From NCBI GenBank assembly GCA_037892935.1, contig JAYXKI010000007.1, forward strand, positions 248,001 to 312,000: 64,000 nt of DNA, read 5' to 3'. Position 1 is the stretch's first letter, and each line of letters opens with the position of its first letter. Made by a program: the position numbers and the translations under genes. Origin of the DNA: Phlebopus portentosus. Its lineage: Eukaryota; Basidiomycota; Agaricomycetes; Boletales; Boletinellaceae. A model generated the notes under the pieces. That model saw only the letters and a list, made by a program, of their open reading frames with translations, had not been told where the DNA came from and ran no database searches. This document shows positions 34,843-45,993 of the stretch, piece by piece.

Positions 34843-34932
34843 TCCCGCTTAGCTCAGTGGTAGAGCGCATCACTAGTACTTACTACTATAGTCGGTATGA
34901 TGAGGTCAGTCGTTCGAGTCGGCTAGTGGGAA
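34843..34932 (+). tRNA. tRNA-Thr (anticodon AGU) with 18-nt intron
   Basis: A complete cloverleaf folds by eye. The acceptor stem is TCCCGCT with AGTGGGA (one G-T pair), the D stem GCTC/GAGC, the anticodon stem CATCA/TGATG, and the T arm AGTCG-TTCGAGT-CGGCT. The anticodon AGT is at 34875-34877. The intron lies at the canonical position after base 37 (34879-34896). Internal promoter boxes are present: the A box TAGCTCAGTGG and the B box around GTTCGAGTC. CCA is not encoded, as in eukaryotes. Confidence 0.9.
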
Positions 34933-35465
34933 ATCGGATTATTTACATAATCTTTTTCCTTCGTATTTATGTTGTACTGATGCTTCATAAGGGACCGCAA
35001 AACTATCCATTCGATTATTACTTTGTGGATTTTAAATTTGTTGCTTTGATGTGGATGAAGGACGTAAGAGACGTCCGGTCCGGCATAAGCCGAATTAGGT
35101 GACCAACGAGGAAATCACAGAACGATCTTTTGGTGTGATTGTCACCTGTGGGCCATGGCTGAGCCAGCAGGCAAACCTTCCACCACAGAAGTTTTACTAA
35201 ATATTTGCTACTGGACCCAAAATGTATTGTTCTCGGAGATCTCGGAGGCCTTCGGTTCGTCCCTAGCCTTAAAAGCTGACTATCGATGTCTCGTGGGCTC
35301 TACAAGACTTGAGGCTCCAATTTTACAGTCTACACGAGGACGCCGCGAACTTCCTGCAGATTCCGCATTCCGCCCACTGATAAGTAGCCTCTCTCGGGCT
35401 CAGGGACAAGAAGATAGGCCCTCCTTTTACCCCTCTTCTTCTGTCTGTCTCTCGTTCGGCATATC
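34933..35465. other. Intergenic
   Basis: Downstream of the tRNA (a short T-run at 34945-34950 may end Pol III transcription) and upstream of the second DUF6699 gene. No gene. Confidence 0.5.
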
Positions 35466-37365
35466 ATGACCACCCGTGTCGAACGCCACCAGCATAGAGC
35501 TATGCCTACTCAAAGAAGCCATAGTAATAACAACTATTGGATTCAAAATCCTGGATGGCCTCACGACACAGCAATTAACGAAGGGCAGACCTTCTATGAC
35601 CCCAGTACAGCGAGGAATTTAGCAGAGATACAAGCTAGTCAATCGGATTTCAGCCACCTAGACTTTAGTGATCCTTACCGATTACCTCCAGCCCCAGAAG
35701 GTAATTATTATGAGAAGCTCAAGCATCCTTAGCTAGCTGATTAATTGAGCGGTCTTCCTCATAGGTTGCAAACCTCCGGCCGCTTGGGAGGAATGGGAAC
35801 GGAATGCATGCTGGCCCTTCCCTGCAAATATGCCAAAAGAGCTTCAACAGATCAGAACAGTGGAGGATGTTCAGAGAGAGGCTGCCGCAAATGCTGTTCA
35901 GCAAGAAGAAGTCGAGCGCAACAAGTTCTGGCCATTCCCTAATCCTCTTTGTAGGAGAACTTCCTCACACTCGGACCGCAACCACGACCAATGTCCAGGA
36001 CGAGAACGAGAGAGCGAACAGAGTCGAATCCTGCTCCGCCAGCTCCGCAGCCTCGGTCTATTCTGAAGAAAAAGTCTGGAGAGCGCACGGCGAGTTATGC
36101 AAACCCACTGGCGTCAATGTTAGAACGAGGTCAAGAGAAGGCGTAGAGACAAATGCCGCGTATGAACCAGTTCAAAGGCCCCGGTCCATTCTCAGAACCG
36201 GATCTGGAGAGCGCCAGTCATCGGATAATGTACCATTGACGTCACGGGCTCAGACCCTTGCTAGAAGCACGTCTAGAGAGCATGTCGACTTTGATTCATC
36301 ATACCAGCCGGCGCCGCGACCCCGGACGTTGTCCGGAAGCCAAAGAAGAGAGCGCGGAGCTGCATTGAATGCCCCAAACACTCGACCAGCGCCTTCTAAT
36401 ACTCCGGTAATACCGGAGGGTTCATTCAATTACCGTGCTGAGATGGCGCCCGTGCTCAACTCGTGTATGCATTTCAGGGTGTCTCTACCTTTTACGTCTT
36501 CTCACTGACGTGCTCTTTAGGCATGACTATCATTAGTCCACTGCTCGCACAAGATTCTGTCGGACTGATTCATTTTGATCTTCGTCATCCACATACATCA
36601 GCCAAGAAACTCGTGCACAATCATCATTGGACTCATCTTAATCGCGAGGACATAAAGCAACCTGCCTGCCTTCCGCGTCGCACACATATGCGGATTTATA
36701 CTCATATCACAGGATCAGATTGGATTGCCGACGTTCGGCCGAGTTCTCGAGACTATGTCACCGTCGAGGACGTACTCATGGGTATCTACGAAACGTTCAG
36801 CGTCCCGATTGACGCCGTACGCTGGGCTCGCGATGGGATCAATCCTACGCTCAAGAGTCGAGTTTACCGTGCTTATAATAGACGTATCGAGAAAGTCAAA
36901 AGTGTTCGGGCTAGTGAGTATTCAAAGGCGAAAAAGGCAGGGCTACTGCGCGTCGATTACCTCGGTTCGAAATATCTTTTCGCGGACTCAAGCTTTGCTA
37001 CGGTGGAGGCGAATCCGAATGGTGGCAGATGCAGGTTACGGCCGAGTGAAAGCGAACTCACTGGTCAGTATAAATGGCAACTTTGTGATAACATTCTAAA
37101 TTTCTTTCATCTGCGATCTATGCAACTTCGTCGTACATATCTCCCCGAAACGGAACTCTTGAACTTTGATCTTCCTTGTCCGAGCCCTGTAACTGCTCGC
37201 TTTGCCATATGCTGTCGAATCTACTTTATCTTGACTGAAACAAACTCGTGTCGATCCCATCGGGTCGGGGGACGAAATTATGATCGCAGCACTGATTTAC
37301 TTTACTTATTACCCTTGCTGTACGGCGTTAGGAAGCTGTGCTCAGGACAGACTTGGTATACATAG
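35466..37365 (+). CDS. DUF6699-type protein with Ser/Arg linker, probable frameshift
   Basis: Exons about 35466-35700, 35765-35910, 35955-36464 and 36521 onward. After an N-terminal region rich in Trp/Pro (PFPANMPKELQQIRTVEDVQ) comes a basic linker with repeated PRSIL-(K/R)-SGER blocks, then a DUF6699-like domain (DYVTVEDVLMGIYETF, LLRVDYLG). Comparing the two linker repeats shows one base missing near 36125, so the exon 3 frame shifts by -1. Intron 35911-35954 has a weak donor. The 3' end is uncertain: the open frame runs to 37365, but a domain-like end (WQMQV) sits near 37030 in another frame. Either a decaying gene or error-bearing sequence. Confidence 0.55.
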
Positions 37366-37550
37366 CCACACTAGCCACCGTATAATAGCTGACGAAACTA
37401 TAAATTTGGGACGGAGCTCAAAATGATCTGCACAGACGCGCTCATGTCATACGCGCTCAAGCCGCTGGTTTGTGAATGCGTTCGACGTAATCTTCAGCTT
37501 AATCATTCAACATATCCTTGCTTTTCAGCCTGGATGAAGTAGGACACGTT

Positions 37551-40500
37551 ATGACCCAGCTGATGATGAGCGCGGCGTCCGCATATTCACGATGTTCGAC
37601 GCGCTATGGGATGCACGCGAAGTCTGCTGCGCTCAGGCTGTACTGTAGGCGATATCACGACGAATCGTTTGGCTACAGGAAGCGACAAGAGATTGCGTTG
37701 CCAGATTGTGAGTTTGATCGATATCTAAGTGGGGGTTCACGTTCTAAGTACACGACGAGATACACCTGCCCAGCTTCACAACCGAGCGGTCAACGCACCG
37801 TTGCTCCGTTATGTCGACTCGATGAGAACCCATGGACATCGCGCGGCGCGCATCGATCCTCTTGACCTGCTTCAGCGCGAGGAAGTAGCAGCCCTGGATC
37901 CGGCGCGCTATGGGCTTACTGACCCGAAGCAGATGTTTCCCGTAGATGGTATCATCTGGACCAACCCTGCCGGCCCAAACATGCCTTCCTCAGAGACTTG
38001 GCCTCTCGAACGTATCGTATCGCACCTTCGGGCTGTGTATGTCGGGAAAATTGCGTATGAATTCATGCATTCGCCTTCAAAACAGAACGCCTCTGGTTCT
38101 CGCATATCCTCGAGAGCAGCCCAGTCGCACCGCAGAACATTCGCAAACCTGAGGAGAAGAGAAGAATGTGGGAACTCCTGACACGCAGCGAGGTCTTTGA
38201 TCAATTCTTGCAGATCAAGTTTCCCAATTTGAAGCGTTACGGACTTGAAGGTGGAGAGTCGATGTTGCCTGCTCTTGATACTCTCCTTTCGGTTGCCTCG
38301 AAATCTGGCATCGAGCAGATCATTATGGCGATGCCGCATAGGGGGAGGCTTAATCTTATCACGGACCTCTTGCGATTTCCTCCTGCTACCCTTTTTCACA
38401 AGATCAAAGGTGGCAGCGAACTCCCGGAAGAATTTGGTTATTCCGGGGACGTTATCAGTCATCTTGGTAGGCCCAGACCTTCCTTCATCTTTACACGTCC
38501 TCATCGCATTGTAGTTGCAAGCCCAACCTTGATGTATGGCGACCCAGCTCGTGAGCTCAAGGTATCGCTTCTTCCAAATCCATCACATCTGGGTATATCG
38601 TTTTGTTCCTTTATGCCGCTTATACTCACTCACAAATCGTAGAGGCTGTCGACCCTGTCGCACTTGGCAAAACACGAGGAAAGCAGTTTTCGCTTATCAA
38701 GGAAGCCGACCCGGAATGTAAGCTTGGTGACAAGGTTATGTGCGTGCAATTACATGGAGATGCCAGCTTCACGGGGCAAGGTGTCGTAATGGAATCTCTC
38801 GGATTGAGTGACTATAGCGTCAAATTTCGTAAGATGCTTCATTACTAATATCTGTCCCAAAGGTAATCTTCCTCATTTCACCAGCGGGGGTAGTGTCCAT
38901 CTTGTGGTGAAGTCAGTTTGTCAATATTCTCTGTGCTATATCTTCTAATCCGCTTTCATCAGCAATAAGTACATTCAGGCACCGAAATAGCCGTGAAGAA
39001 GTTCCTTGACCTTTCCCTAGCATCGGATATACGACGCCAGCATCCAGCGCCAGATCTTCACTTTATTGTTCGGATGTCGGAAAGATGATCAACGCGCCAG
39101 TTCTGCACGTCAACGGTGACCATCCAGAAGGTAATTTACTCTCGTTTGTAGACGGCGTTGATTCTAATGCTGTTCAATAGATGTTGCGAGAGCGTTGGAT
39201 ACCGCTTTCCAATATCGAAATGCGTTCCGTAAAGTGAGAGTGAGGGTTTATTAGTTTACTTACGCTGAGCATTCTGTCAGGATATTATCATTGATCTTCT
39301 AGTTTATCGTCGATGGTACGTTTACAAAGTTTATCCCATCCGAGTTTTGCTCTGAAGGACTTATCTGCTCTCGCAAGGGGTCATAATGAACTTGATGAGC
39401 CTGCATTCACTCAGCCGCTTATGTATCAGACTATACGGAGCCGCAAAAGTGTACCAATACTGTACGAGGACAAGCTTCTGGTACAAACCTTTTCCTTTCA
39501 CTTCTGCAAAAGACTCAAGCCACAGCACCTTCTTTCAGAACGAGGAGATTATCTCTCAAGAAGACATTTCCAAACTACGGAGCTCATATAAGGCTTACTT
39601 GGACTCTGAACTTCAGAAGGCAGAGTCCTTCAACCCCGTTTTCACGTCATATAGAGGGAAATGGAAGGATATGATGCTTCCAATTGCTGACGAAGCAGTT
39701 CATGACCCCGAAACAGGTGTCGGGTCTGAAGAACTCAAAGACATAGGACGCGCTAGTGTTCAAATTCCTGAGGGCTTTGTAAGTATTAGGTGCTCGATGA
39801 CAATGACATGGCCATTGGCGTTTACGATCTCTAACGGGTAACATAGGAAATCCATCCGCGCTTGAAGCGTCATGTTAATGCACGCCTGAAAAGCTTGGAA
39901 TCGGGAACTGGAATCGACTGGGCAACAGCTGAGGTTCGTTGCATTAATCTTACCTTTCTCCATAGCAAGACGGTAAAAATTCTTCTCAGGCGCTGGCCTT
40001 TGGATCTCTCCTGTTGGATGGCTATAATGTCCGGATTTCTGGACAGGATGTTGGAAGGGGAACGTTCAGCCAGCGGTGAGCTTCTACGTGTCTACACGGC
40101 ATTTCAAGTGCTCGAAAACTAAAAGCAACAACTGGTCAATGTCAGGCATGCAATGCTCGTTGATCAGTTGACGGAGAATGTAACAGTGCCTCTTAATTCC
40201 GCATTGCAATCCGAAGGTCGTCTGGAACTTGCAAACAGTGAGTGATTACACGTCGTAACATCTAGTCTTATTGACCCGATCTCAACAGGTTCGCTTAGTG
40301 AGATGGCAGTACTTGGTGTAAGAAAGCATCATTTTTCCTTTTTGACTGTTTTCCAAGCGTCATGTCTAGTTTGAATATGGAATGAGTTGGGAGACGCCAA
40401 AGCTATTACCGATATGGGAAGCGCAGGTAGGGATTGTGCATCAGTGTCTTGTCCTTTCATTGACCGTTGGCACTTAGTTCGGCGATTTCTTTAATGGTGC

Positions 40501-41454
40501 TCAAGTCATATTTGATACATTCATATCCTCTGCGGAGAGTACGCAGATCCAGTGTTTTGTCTATTACTCGAGCTGATTCACCATTCAGCGAAATGGATGA
40601 TGCAAAGTGGTATCGTTGTTCTGTTGCCTCATGGACTAGATGGTGCGGGACCGGAACACTCATCAATGCGTATAGAGCGCATGCTTCAGGTGCTAAGAGC
40701 CTTGTTCTGAAGGCGAATCTGTTTGCTGACAAAGAAATTATCCTTTCAGCTGACGAACGATTCTTGCGAATTCCACGATGGAGAGGCTGCTCGAGGCGTC
40801 AACATGCATGTTGTGTATCCAACGACACCATCCCAATACTTCCATCTGCTCCGGCGGCAAATGAAGCGCAATTACCGGAGGCCTCTTCTAGTTGCTGCCC
40901 CAAAGGGGTTATTGCGCCTTCCAGTACGTCATCCATGTAAGATTATTTTTGCACGATCTCATGCAAGCGTTAATAACTTCAAGGCTGCTGCATCATCACT
41001 TACTGATTTAGAACCCCATAATCGCTTCCAGGCAGTAATTGATGACAGCGCAGTTAACGATCCAGCTTCCGTGAAGCGCGTCATCATTCTCTCGGGGAAG
41101 ATCTTCTACGATCTTGTTAAGGAGCGTGCTACGCTTGAATCGCAAGACTCAAGCAAGCTTGCTTTCATTCGGATTGAAGAGCTTAGTCCTTTCCCGTTTA
41201 GACTACTTGCGAACGTGCTCCGACGCTATCGGAATGCGCAAGAATGGTGGTTCGTCCAAGAGGAACCGAGAAACCAAGGACCCTGGCCGCACGTGTCCTT
41301 CCGGCTTGAAGAGGTGCGGAAGAACATTGGTGCTCATACGAAGGTGATCAGGTATATTGGGAGAAAAGAAGATGCGGTGTCAGCCGTCGGAGTAGGAAAG
41401 GTTTTCAAAGACCAACAGACTACTATTGTCCGAGAGGTCTTCACAGGACTATAG
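37551..41454 (+). CDS. DHTKD1: Mitochondrial 2-oxoadipate/2-oxoglutarate dehydrogenase E1 (DHTKD1 type)
   Basis: Thiamine-diphosphate E1 that decarboxylates a 2-oxo acid, in the lysine/tryptophan breakdown branch if 2-oxoadipate. Twenty exons, about 953 aa. The N-terminus ([13 protein letters not shown]) suits mitochondrial import. Landmarks: [30 protein letters not shown], NNx[69 protein letters not shown] and [14 protein letters not shown]. Exon 6 (38963-38968) is only 6 nt. One problem: in exon 2 (37760-38466) the run AAAA at 38089-38092 breaks the frame; a fifth A gives SPSKTERLWF, as the family expects. All other phases agree. The start could be the ATG at 37551, 37563, 37566 or 37611. 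Confidence 0.9.
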
Positions 41455-42270
41455 CCGGATTTTTTTTCTTTACTTACACCAAGACATATGTGCCGCCTTG
41501 TCGACTTTTCGATAGAGCAATAAGAAACTTCAAACACCTCGGCATTACAACAATCGTCCCCTGTTCTCAGGCCTACCTCCGTCTAATGATTGAATACTCA
41601 TGATTTCTCCATTCTATTAATAGCTCAAGGACTACCGGATCTTTCGAGCGTTGAAGCTCAGAGCAGAAGTTTATCCGCACGACAACAACCAGGCTCATTG
41701 TAGCGCTTGGACGATTCATGCAGCCAGGCACCAAGTATTACATGCTCCAACAACTCCAACAAGGACCAAGTATCACTGTTCGGTGAATAATCAGGGTCGA
41801 ATGACTGGAAAGCCGCCACTTATGAAGTATGGGAATGTGATCGGACACATGCAACGTACCTAGCGACCGAAGAAGAACAGGTAACCTTGTAACGCCCGGA
41901 GTACAAGGTGAGCGATCGGTTTCTGGACATATTTGTTTCCATTCTTTGATATATGATCGGGGCTAATGATGAGGCATCGTCAGGCTCAGTATACTTGGAT
42001 TTCTCGGTAATTTTCCGTCATAGTCTAAATCTCTGTCTTGGATACTGCTTAAGTCCGCCATTCTGGGGATTCAGAACTCTCCTTCTAGTCCATTTGTTTA
42101 ATCTTCCTTCTTCCTTTATCCGTCGCCTTTTTAGATATTCCATCTTGTGAGTATGCTGGCTACTACTACATAATGTACTCTGAAGAAATTCGTCTTAAGC
42201 ACTTTCCAACTGCATCAGCTTCTCTCGCATCGCTGGACGAACTTTAATCTTTCACGACCGCGAAACGTCC
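41455..42270. other. Intergenic
   Basis: About 815 nt between two plus-strand genes. No motif-bearing frame; it probably holds the 3' UTR and the promoter of the DUF6533 gene. Confidence 0.55.
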
Positions 42271-43960
42271 ATGGTTAATAACAGTATTAGTGCCGATCAT
42301 TTGCGAACCCTCATTACCTTTGGCCATGAGCTCTTCGCACAGAGACTCGCTCGTTTGTCGGCGATGATTGTTGTGATTTATGACACTTGTGAGAAGCGTT
42401 TCTCCCGACCTTGTTCAACGTTCCAACGATTCTGCATTTGCCTTAGTACTCACGATGGATAGAGAGGTACGTTAAACTTCCGGATTCTATGTATATTTGA
42501 TCTCATTGTTTGCTCTGTAGATTGAATTTTTCTGGGTAAGATATGATCGGTCTGATCTGAGGAGAACATACATTTGGTAACGCAGGAGCCTCAGAAACAA
42601 CGTTGGACATATATTAAAGTTATATACTTCGTAGTAAGTTTGAACGGTGGCATTTGAGTTTATAATCAAGGATGTGCTACAGAATCGTTACGGAGGTCTC
42701 CTTATCCTCGTTGTGGATACTTGGGGTAGGCATTTACAATGCATCGTATCGCCGCAGTTCTGACTCTAGGCCTTTTCTTTAGGCTCCGTCACTGCTAACC
42801 GTTCGCTCCCTTTGTGAGTAACCTTCCCGTTTTCCAGTCGTGGATATCAGCATTTCTCCTAAACTGATTCGTCACACTATAGTTGTAAGTCTACGCCTGG
42901 TTACATCTCTTCGTATTGACAACTGCGTAAGGCCAGGTCCAGTTTTACTTTCAGCAATGGACGGGTGAGTAGAGTCTTTCTCTACGGCATCCTCCTAAAC
43001 CACAGATCGTAAAACTTGATCAGGCTGGATCGCCGTTCTACTTGTTGAAAGTAAGTCATTAAGATTTACCCCGGACTCCGAGGCTCACTTGTCTGATAGT
43101 TATCCTTATTATCCGAGTCAATACACTCTACGAAAGAAGTGCGTCTCTTTCGTTTCTTTGTCTCACACCACGGCGTAGCTTACCTCGTTGTAGGTCGCAC
43201 GTCAACCCTCGTTTTATCTACTATATTTTTCGCCCAAGCTGCATTAATGGCGACTGTATTGATAAAATGGGATCTGATTTCTATTTGTAAGTCAGAGCTA
43301 GAATATCATATGCCCTTCACTAATAGCCATTTCGTCAGTGGTATTCTTCGATGATATTCATGCGTGCGGAAGCCAGCTGGCACCACCCTACTGGATTTCA
43401 TTTTTCTGGTGAGTAGATCTGACAAGAACTTGACGATCGCTTCCTGAACATCATTTCAGGTTGCCACCGATCATCATGGACTTCATTCTTCTTGTCCTGA
43501 CGTTACGCAAGTCCTTGGCTCTGCGCAGGATAACACCAGGAAAGAGTTGGTCCGAGCTCCGTCTTCATAGAACTTTGGTACGCGATCAAGCTCTTTACTT
43601 TGTTGGGTATGTTCCGCCGTGTAAGAAGGGGAGTATACCAGCTGAATTGATGATATCAGAATCTTCATATGCAGCCTGGCAAACATGGGTTTCTTCACGA
43701 TTTATCCGAAGATTCTGTGTGCCGCGTTGGGTTTTGCATTGGGATTTCCTTGCGTCATGGGCTCGCGTATTCTCCTTAATTTACGGGAAATCGCACGGGA
43801 GGAAATGCGCTGCGGTTTGTCGACGAGTAAGGTCTTCACTTCGATCCAATTTGCCGAACAGACTTTACGGCAACAGGAATCGATCGCATCGGGAAGTGAA
43901 TTGCGGATAGATCAGGATGCGGATGGACGTAATGAGAATGAGACTGATACTACTGTCTGA
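42271..43960 (+). CDS. DUF6533-type multi-pass membrane protein
   Basis: Many short exons. Clear ones: 42271-42388, 42447-42466, 42521-42535, 42586-42633, 42683-42725 and 42783-42813, with later exons to 43960. Family signature: IYDTLLTMDREIEFFW (charged pair after the first helices), NRYGG, LIIRVNTLYER, a run of helices (TSTLVLSTIFFAQAALMATVL), then SRILLNLREIAREE before a hydrophilic tail. I recall this order from the large agaricomycete DUF6533 family (seven helices, function unknown). The join between 42813 and the QFYFQQWTG exon (about 42932-42964) is unresolved; a plausible path needs a 32-nt intron. A second member lies at 52985-54590. Confidence 0.75.
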
Positions 43961-44048
43961 TCATGGCGTTGAACCTTTCAAGGAAAGTGTATAGGTAGCC
44001 GCTAGGACCATGTAGATGCTGGGAAATATACGAAATTGTATTGGCGGA

Positions 44049-44876
44049 TTAATCAATCAGATACTTCCGCTTGAAGTACGATCTAAGATGGAATATCTGC
44101 CAGACCCCCAACCCAATCAAAGTAAGAAAAGTGTAGAAGCCGAAATTCTGGACGCGTTTGTTTGTTGATTCTGAGAAGCGAAATGGTCAGCTCTTGGCGA
44201 AATCTTGTTGTGGACAAGTACGTACCGTTCGTGCTAGAAAACCTCTGCTCGCGTTTTTTGAGGTAGTCCATCTCGTCAACGATTTCCTTGACGATCCCTT
44301 CTAACTTTCGCATCTCTGTCTCGAGTCCTGATAGCGATTCTTGAGCAGCAATGGCACTGGCATAGCAGGTTATGTGAGACGTATTACAGGATAACGGAAA
44401 CACATACTTATAATCGACAGCATCTGCACCAATGTCAATATCAAGGTCAATGATACGTGATCGAGTCGGTGTATCTTCACTGGGGAGGTCTGCATGTAAA
44501 GCATTAATTCCATCCTACAATCCAACCAGACATCTCGAGACACACCTTTATCCAGATAATTCCTAAAGCACACTCCTACCTCTCCCTCAGCATGTGAAGT
44601 AACAGCAAGCCTCGTCTCGCCGTTAATATTCCTCTTGCTCAGATACTGATTCTTCTGCGGGCTCGAATCGACGATCTCGATATCCACACGTTGTCTGTCG
44701 CCTTTTCCAGCGTTGGCGGTTACGATAACGAGTTGGTTTGGATGCACGGCATTCCATATACATTTCGCTGGTGGAGTTTTGTATGCCGAGAGTTGGAATT
44801 TTATGGCTTGTACAGGTTGTGCGAACAGCGTAAAAAGAGTCAGGAGGAGGAAAGGCACTGAAGTTGGAGAGAACAT
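44049..44876 (-). CDS. ERV25: p24 family cargo receptor (Erv25/TMED10 type)
   Basis: Type I membrane protein of COPII/COPI vesicles between ER and Golgi. Exons 44876-44546, 44489-44408, 44356-44226 and 44170-44049 join in frame to give 221 aa. In order: signal peptide (VPFLLLTLFTLFAQPVQA), GOLD domain with its disulfide Cys pair (AKCIWN and VGVCFRNYLD), coiled coil (LETEMRKLEGIVKEIVDEMDYLKKRE), one membrane helix (FYTFLTLIGLGVW) and the cytosolic tail FKRKYLID with dibasic and hydrophobic sorting signals. Upstream ATGs exist in the same frame, but the chosen start opens the signal peptide. Confidence 0.92.
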
Positions 44877-45035
44877 AGAACGGAGAATACATCGAAAGCC
44901 ATGTTGTCCAGCATGCCGAGCCATTGGTCCTGAGTTGAGTTTAGTATAACATACGTATGGTCTGAGAACGGCGCGTTCAAACTGACGTGTCATGTCACGT
45001 GCGGGAACTAAACTTGCAGTTCTTTTCAATTGTTA

Positions 45036-45823
45036 TACAGTCATGGACCAGTCCTTAAAACATTGAGACACCCCTTTTGTAACTCAACCACAAAACATCT
45101 CTATGATCTAAGAAGTGTTTTTATGGACTGTAAACCCCATAATTTACTGTCAGAAAAAAAATTGTGTATTTCCATAGTGTAGTTGTGGAGATATAGCTTA
45201 GATACTGCTTTTTTGGTAGTGATCTGCACCTTCTTAAAAACATTCTGTCCAATTATTCGAGACGTATCTTATCTGTGGACAAAACGAAAAGTATAGGAGT
45301 TATTTATGCTATGAAAAGTACATCTGTGCAAATTTTCATGTAGGAATACTGAGTGGTTATTTACAAATAAATTCAGGATGTCTCAGAAGACAAGTCTTGA
45401 GGATGATCTGCGTGATTTGCAAAAGTCACGTGACTGGCATGCCAAGTAAATGTAGACCTTTTGACTTTCAAACACAGACTAGACATTCACAAAGTATGGC
45501 ATCATATTAGGCTGAGACTCTGAAAAGAGACCAAGGATGAATCATAACTAATTGGCATGCTAAATATCAGATGGAGAGACACAGAACTTGAAATCTACTA
45601 AGCATGGGAAAGTTGTGTTTCAAGGAGTGGTGTTAAGAATTTGGACTGAAATGATGAATCAAATATAACAATTTTTCCGCCCAACATTTCTGCTTGAGAT
45701 TTTGTGTAGACAATCACTGTGGATGCTGTTTTCATGGCAAATTTTATTTGAAACAAAGTTTTGCAAATTCAATACAAAAGCGGAATGAAAATGTACTGTT
45801 TCAAGGACCGGTCCATGACTGTA
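45036..45823. mobile_element. TA-flanked MITE with TACAGTCATGGACC termini
   Basis: A 788-bp non-coding element. The left end TACAGTCATGGACCAGTCCTT and the inverse of the right end TACAGTCATGGACCGGTCCTT match at all but one position. TA dinucleotides flank both ends (45034-45035 and 45824-45825), the Tc1/mariner target signature. The interior is AT-rich with no long frame, so the element is non-autonomous. Confidence 0.85.
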
Positions 45824-45993
45824 TAAAATCTACATTATACACAGGGGGCAAAACCCTATTTCCAAACCTGAAAATTTTGATCCGGAACTGGAATCCAGCC
45901 AATCAGAGGCGAGCTTTTTCCAGTTCTGTTATCTATATAAGCGGCCCAGAAACGTAATTCTCCCCCTGCGATTCATTCTACATCTTGTTTCTT

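Noticed and set aside
44490..44545. A 29-nt intron in the p24 gene
   Set aside because: A normal 56-nt intron with in-frame joining gives the expected NYLDKDLPSED sequence.
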